Below, piece after piece: positions 63,687 to 64,000 of a DNA stretch of 64,000 nt. The DNA is from Sphingobacterium cellulitidis. GTDB taxonomy: Bacteria > Bacteroidota > Bacteroidia > Sphingobacteriales > Sphingobacteriaceae. Within the stretch, counting starts at the first letter, position 1; each line of letters begins with the position of its first letter. Both the position numbers and the translations under genes were made by a program. The stretch spans positions 62,001 to 126,000 of the forward strand of contig NOUX01000007.1 of the NCBI GenBank assembly GCA_002245855.1. Direction: 5' to 3'. A model generated the notes under the pieces. The model was not told the origin of the DNA. It was given only the letters and a program-made list of their open reading frames with translations, and made no database searches.

Positions 63687-64000
63687 ATGAAGAAACTAAC
63701 GCTATCCCTTTTATTAGCAGTATCTATTGCGGGAAATCTTTCTGCACAAAGCAAAAATATTATTAAATCCAGGACTTACCCACAAGGGTATTTCCGGAAC
63801 CCTTTGAATATCATTCCTGATGCCTCGGGAACATTTGGAGAATTAAGGTCTACCCATTTCCATGCAGGGGATGATTATAGGACCCAGCAACGCATTGGGC
63901 TCCCTTTACATGCAGCAGCAGAAGGATATGTTTCACGTGTACGGGTGCAAATTGGTGGCGGAGGAAACTCCGTTTATATTGCACATCCCAACGGCTTTAC
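63687..64000 (+). CDS. M23-family metallopeptidase (5' part; runs off the window)
   Basis: ATG at 63687, one base after the FAH stop. The 104 visible residues start with a signal peptide (LSA-Q, about 20/21). The M23 zinc motif H-x-G-x-D is seen in THFHAGDDY, followed by PLHAAAEGYVSRV and NSVYIAHPNGF, which match the LytM/peptidase M23 core. Probably a peptidoglycan hydrolase or a related envelope protein; the rest lies beyond 64000. Confidence 0.85.
   Translation, partial: MKKLTLSLLLAVSIAGNLSAQSKNIIKSRTYPQGYFRNPLNIIPDASGTFGELRSTHFHAGDDYRTQQRIGLPLHAAAEGYVSRVRVQIGGGGNSVYIAHPNGF

Overview
The window is a low-GC Bacteroidota chromosome segment, most likely Sphingobacteriaceae (Sphingobacterium or Pedobacter type; an inference from content, no rRNA or marker phylogeny was possible). 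Supporting signs are three SusC/SusD pairs, SPI and SPII signal peptides ending just before Q or C, promoters of the TTTG-N19-TAnnTTTG class (best at atpD and at the fumarylacetoacetate hydrolase gene), almost no Shine-Dalgarno sequences, and atpD-atpC standing apart from the other ATP synthase genes. There are no rRNAs, tRNAs, CRISPR arrays, transposases or prophage genes.

Layout. 1-42: tail of a plus-strand gene and its terminator. 126-13816 (minus): a polysaccharide utilisation block, susC-susD-susC-susD followed by two tandem GH71/99-like secreted proteins. 14247-20118 (minus): an L-rhamnose operon, rhaT, a fused rhamnulose-1-phosphate aldolase/lactaldehyde dehydrogenase, rhaI and a rhamnulokinase. 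20489-23078 (minus): CoA transferase A, acetyl-CoA acetyltransferase, CoA transferase B. 23533-24120: a small membrane protein. 24121-24732: a repeat-rich spacer. 24733-28151 (minus): an active M14 carboxypeptidase and a degenerate M14 relative. 28558-30479: atpD-atpC. 30849-45450 (plus): a complete branched-chain amino acid operon (ilvE, ilvD, ilvB, ilvN, a glyoxalase-fold gene, a DinB-fold gene, ilvC, leuC, leuD, a twin-ABC ATPase, leuB, leuA, ilvA). 45916-48893: a DUF2911 protein and a convergent S9 peptidase. 49365-53182: class Ib ribonucleotide reductase operon. 53422-62577 (minus): a second glycan locus with HAD phosphatase, GMC oxidoreductase plus small subunit, GH76 and a third susC/susD pair. 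63074-64000: a fumarylacetoacetate hydrolase and the start of an M23 peptidase.

How it works together. Rhamnose freed outside or in the periplasm would enter by RhaT, be isomerised, phosphorylated and cleaved, and lactaldehyde oxidised; the neighbouring Sus block is the likely source of the sugar, although no recognisable alpha-L-rhamnosidase lies here. The second glycan locus points to alpha-1,6-mannan (GH76) and to periplasmic sugar oxidation (GMC pair). The biosynthetic operon carries every enzyme from threonine and pyruvate to valine, isoleucine and leucine.

The least explained structure lies between genes: period-7 repeat arrays arranged as facing inverted arms in three spacers (atpD-atpC, ilvD-ilvB, nrdF-susD); a duplicated REP/BIME-like element beside the M14 genes; a dispersed repeat present twice 38 kb apart; and strong palindromes in front of rhaT, susC (55068-58067), nrdH and the HAD gene that look like operators. 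No plainly new defence or enzymatic system was seen.
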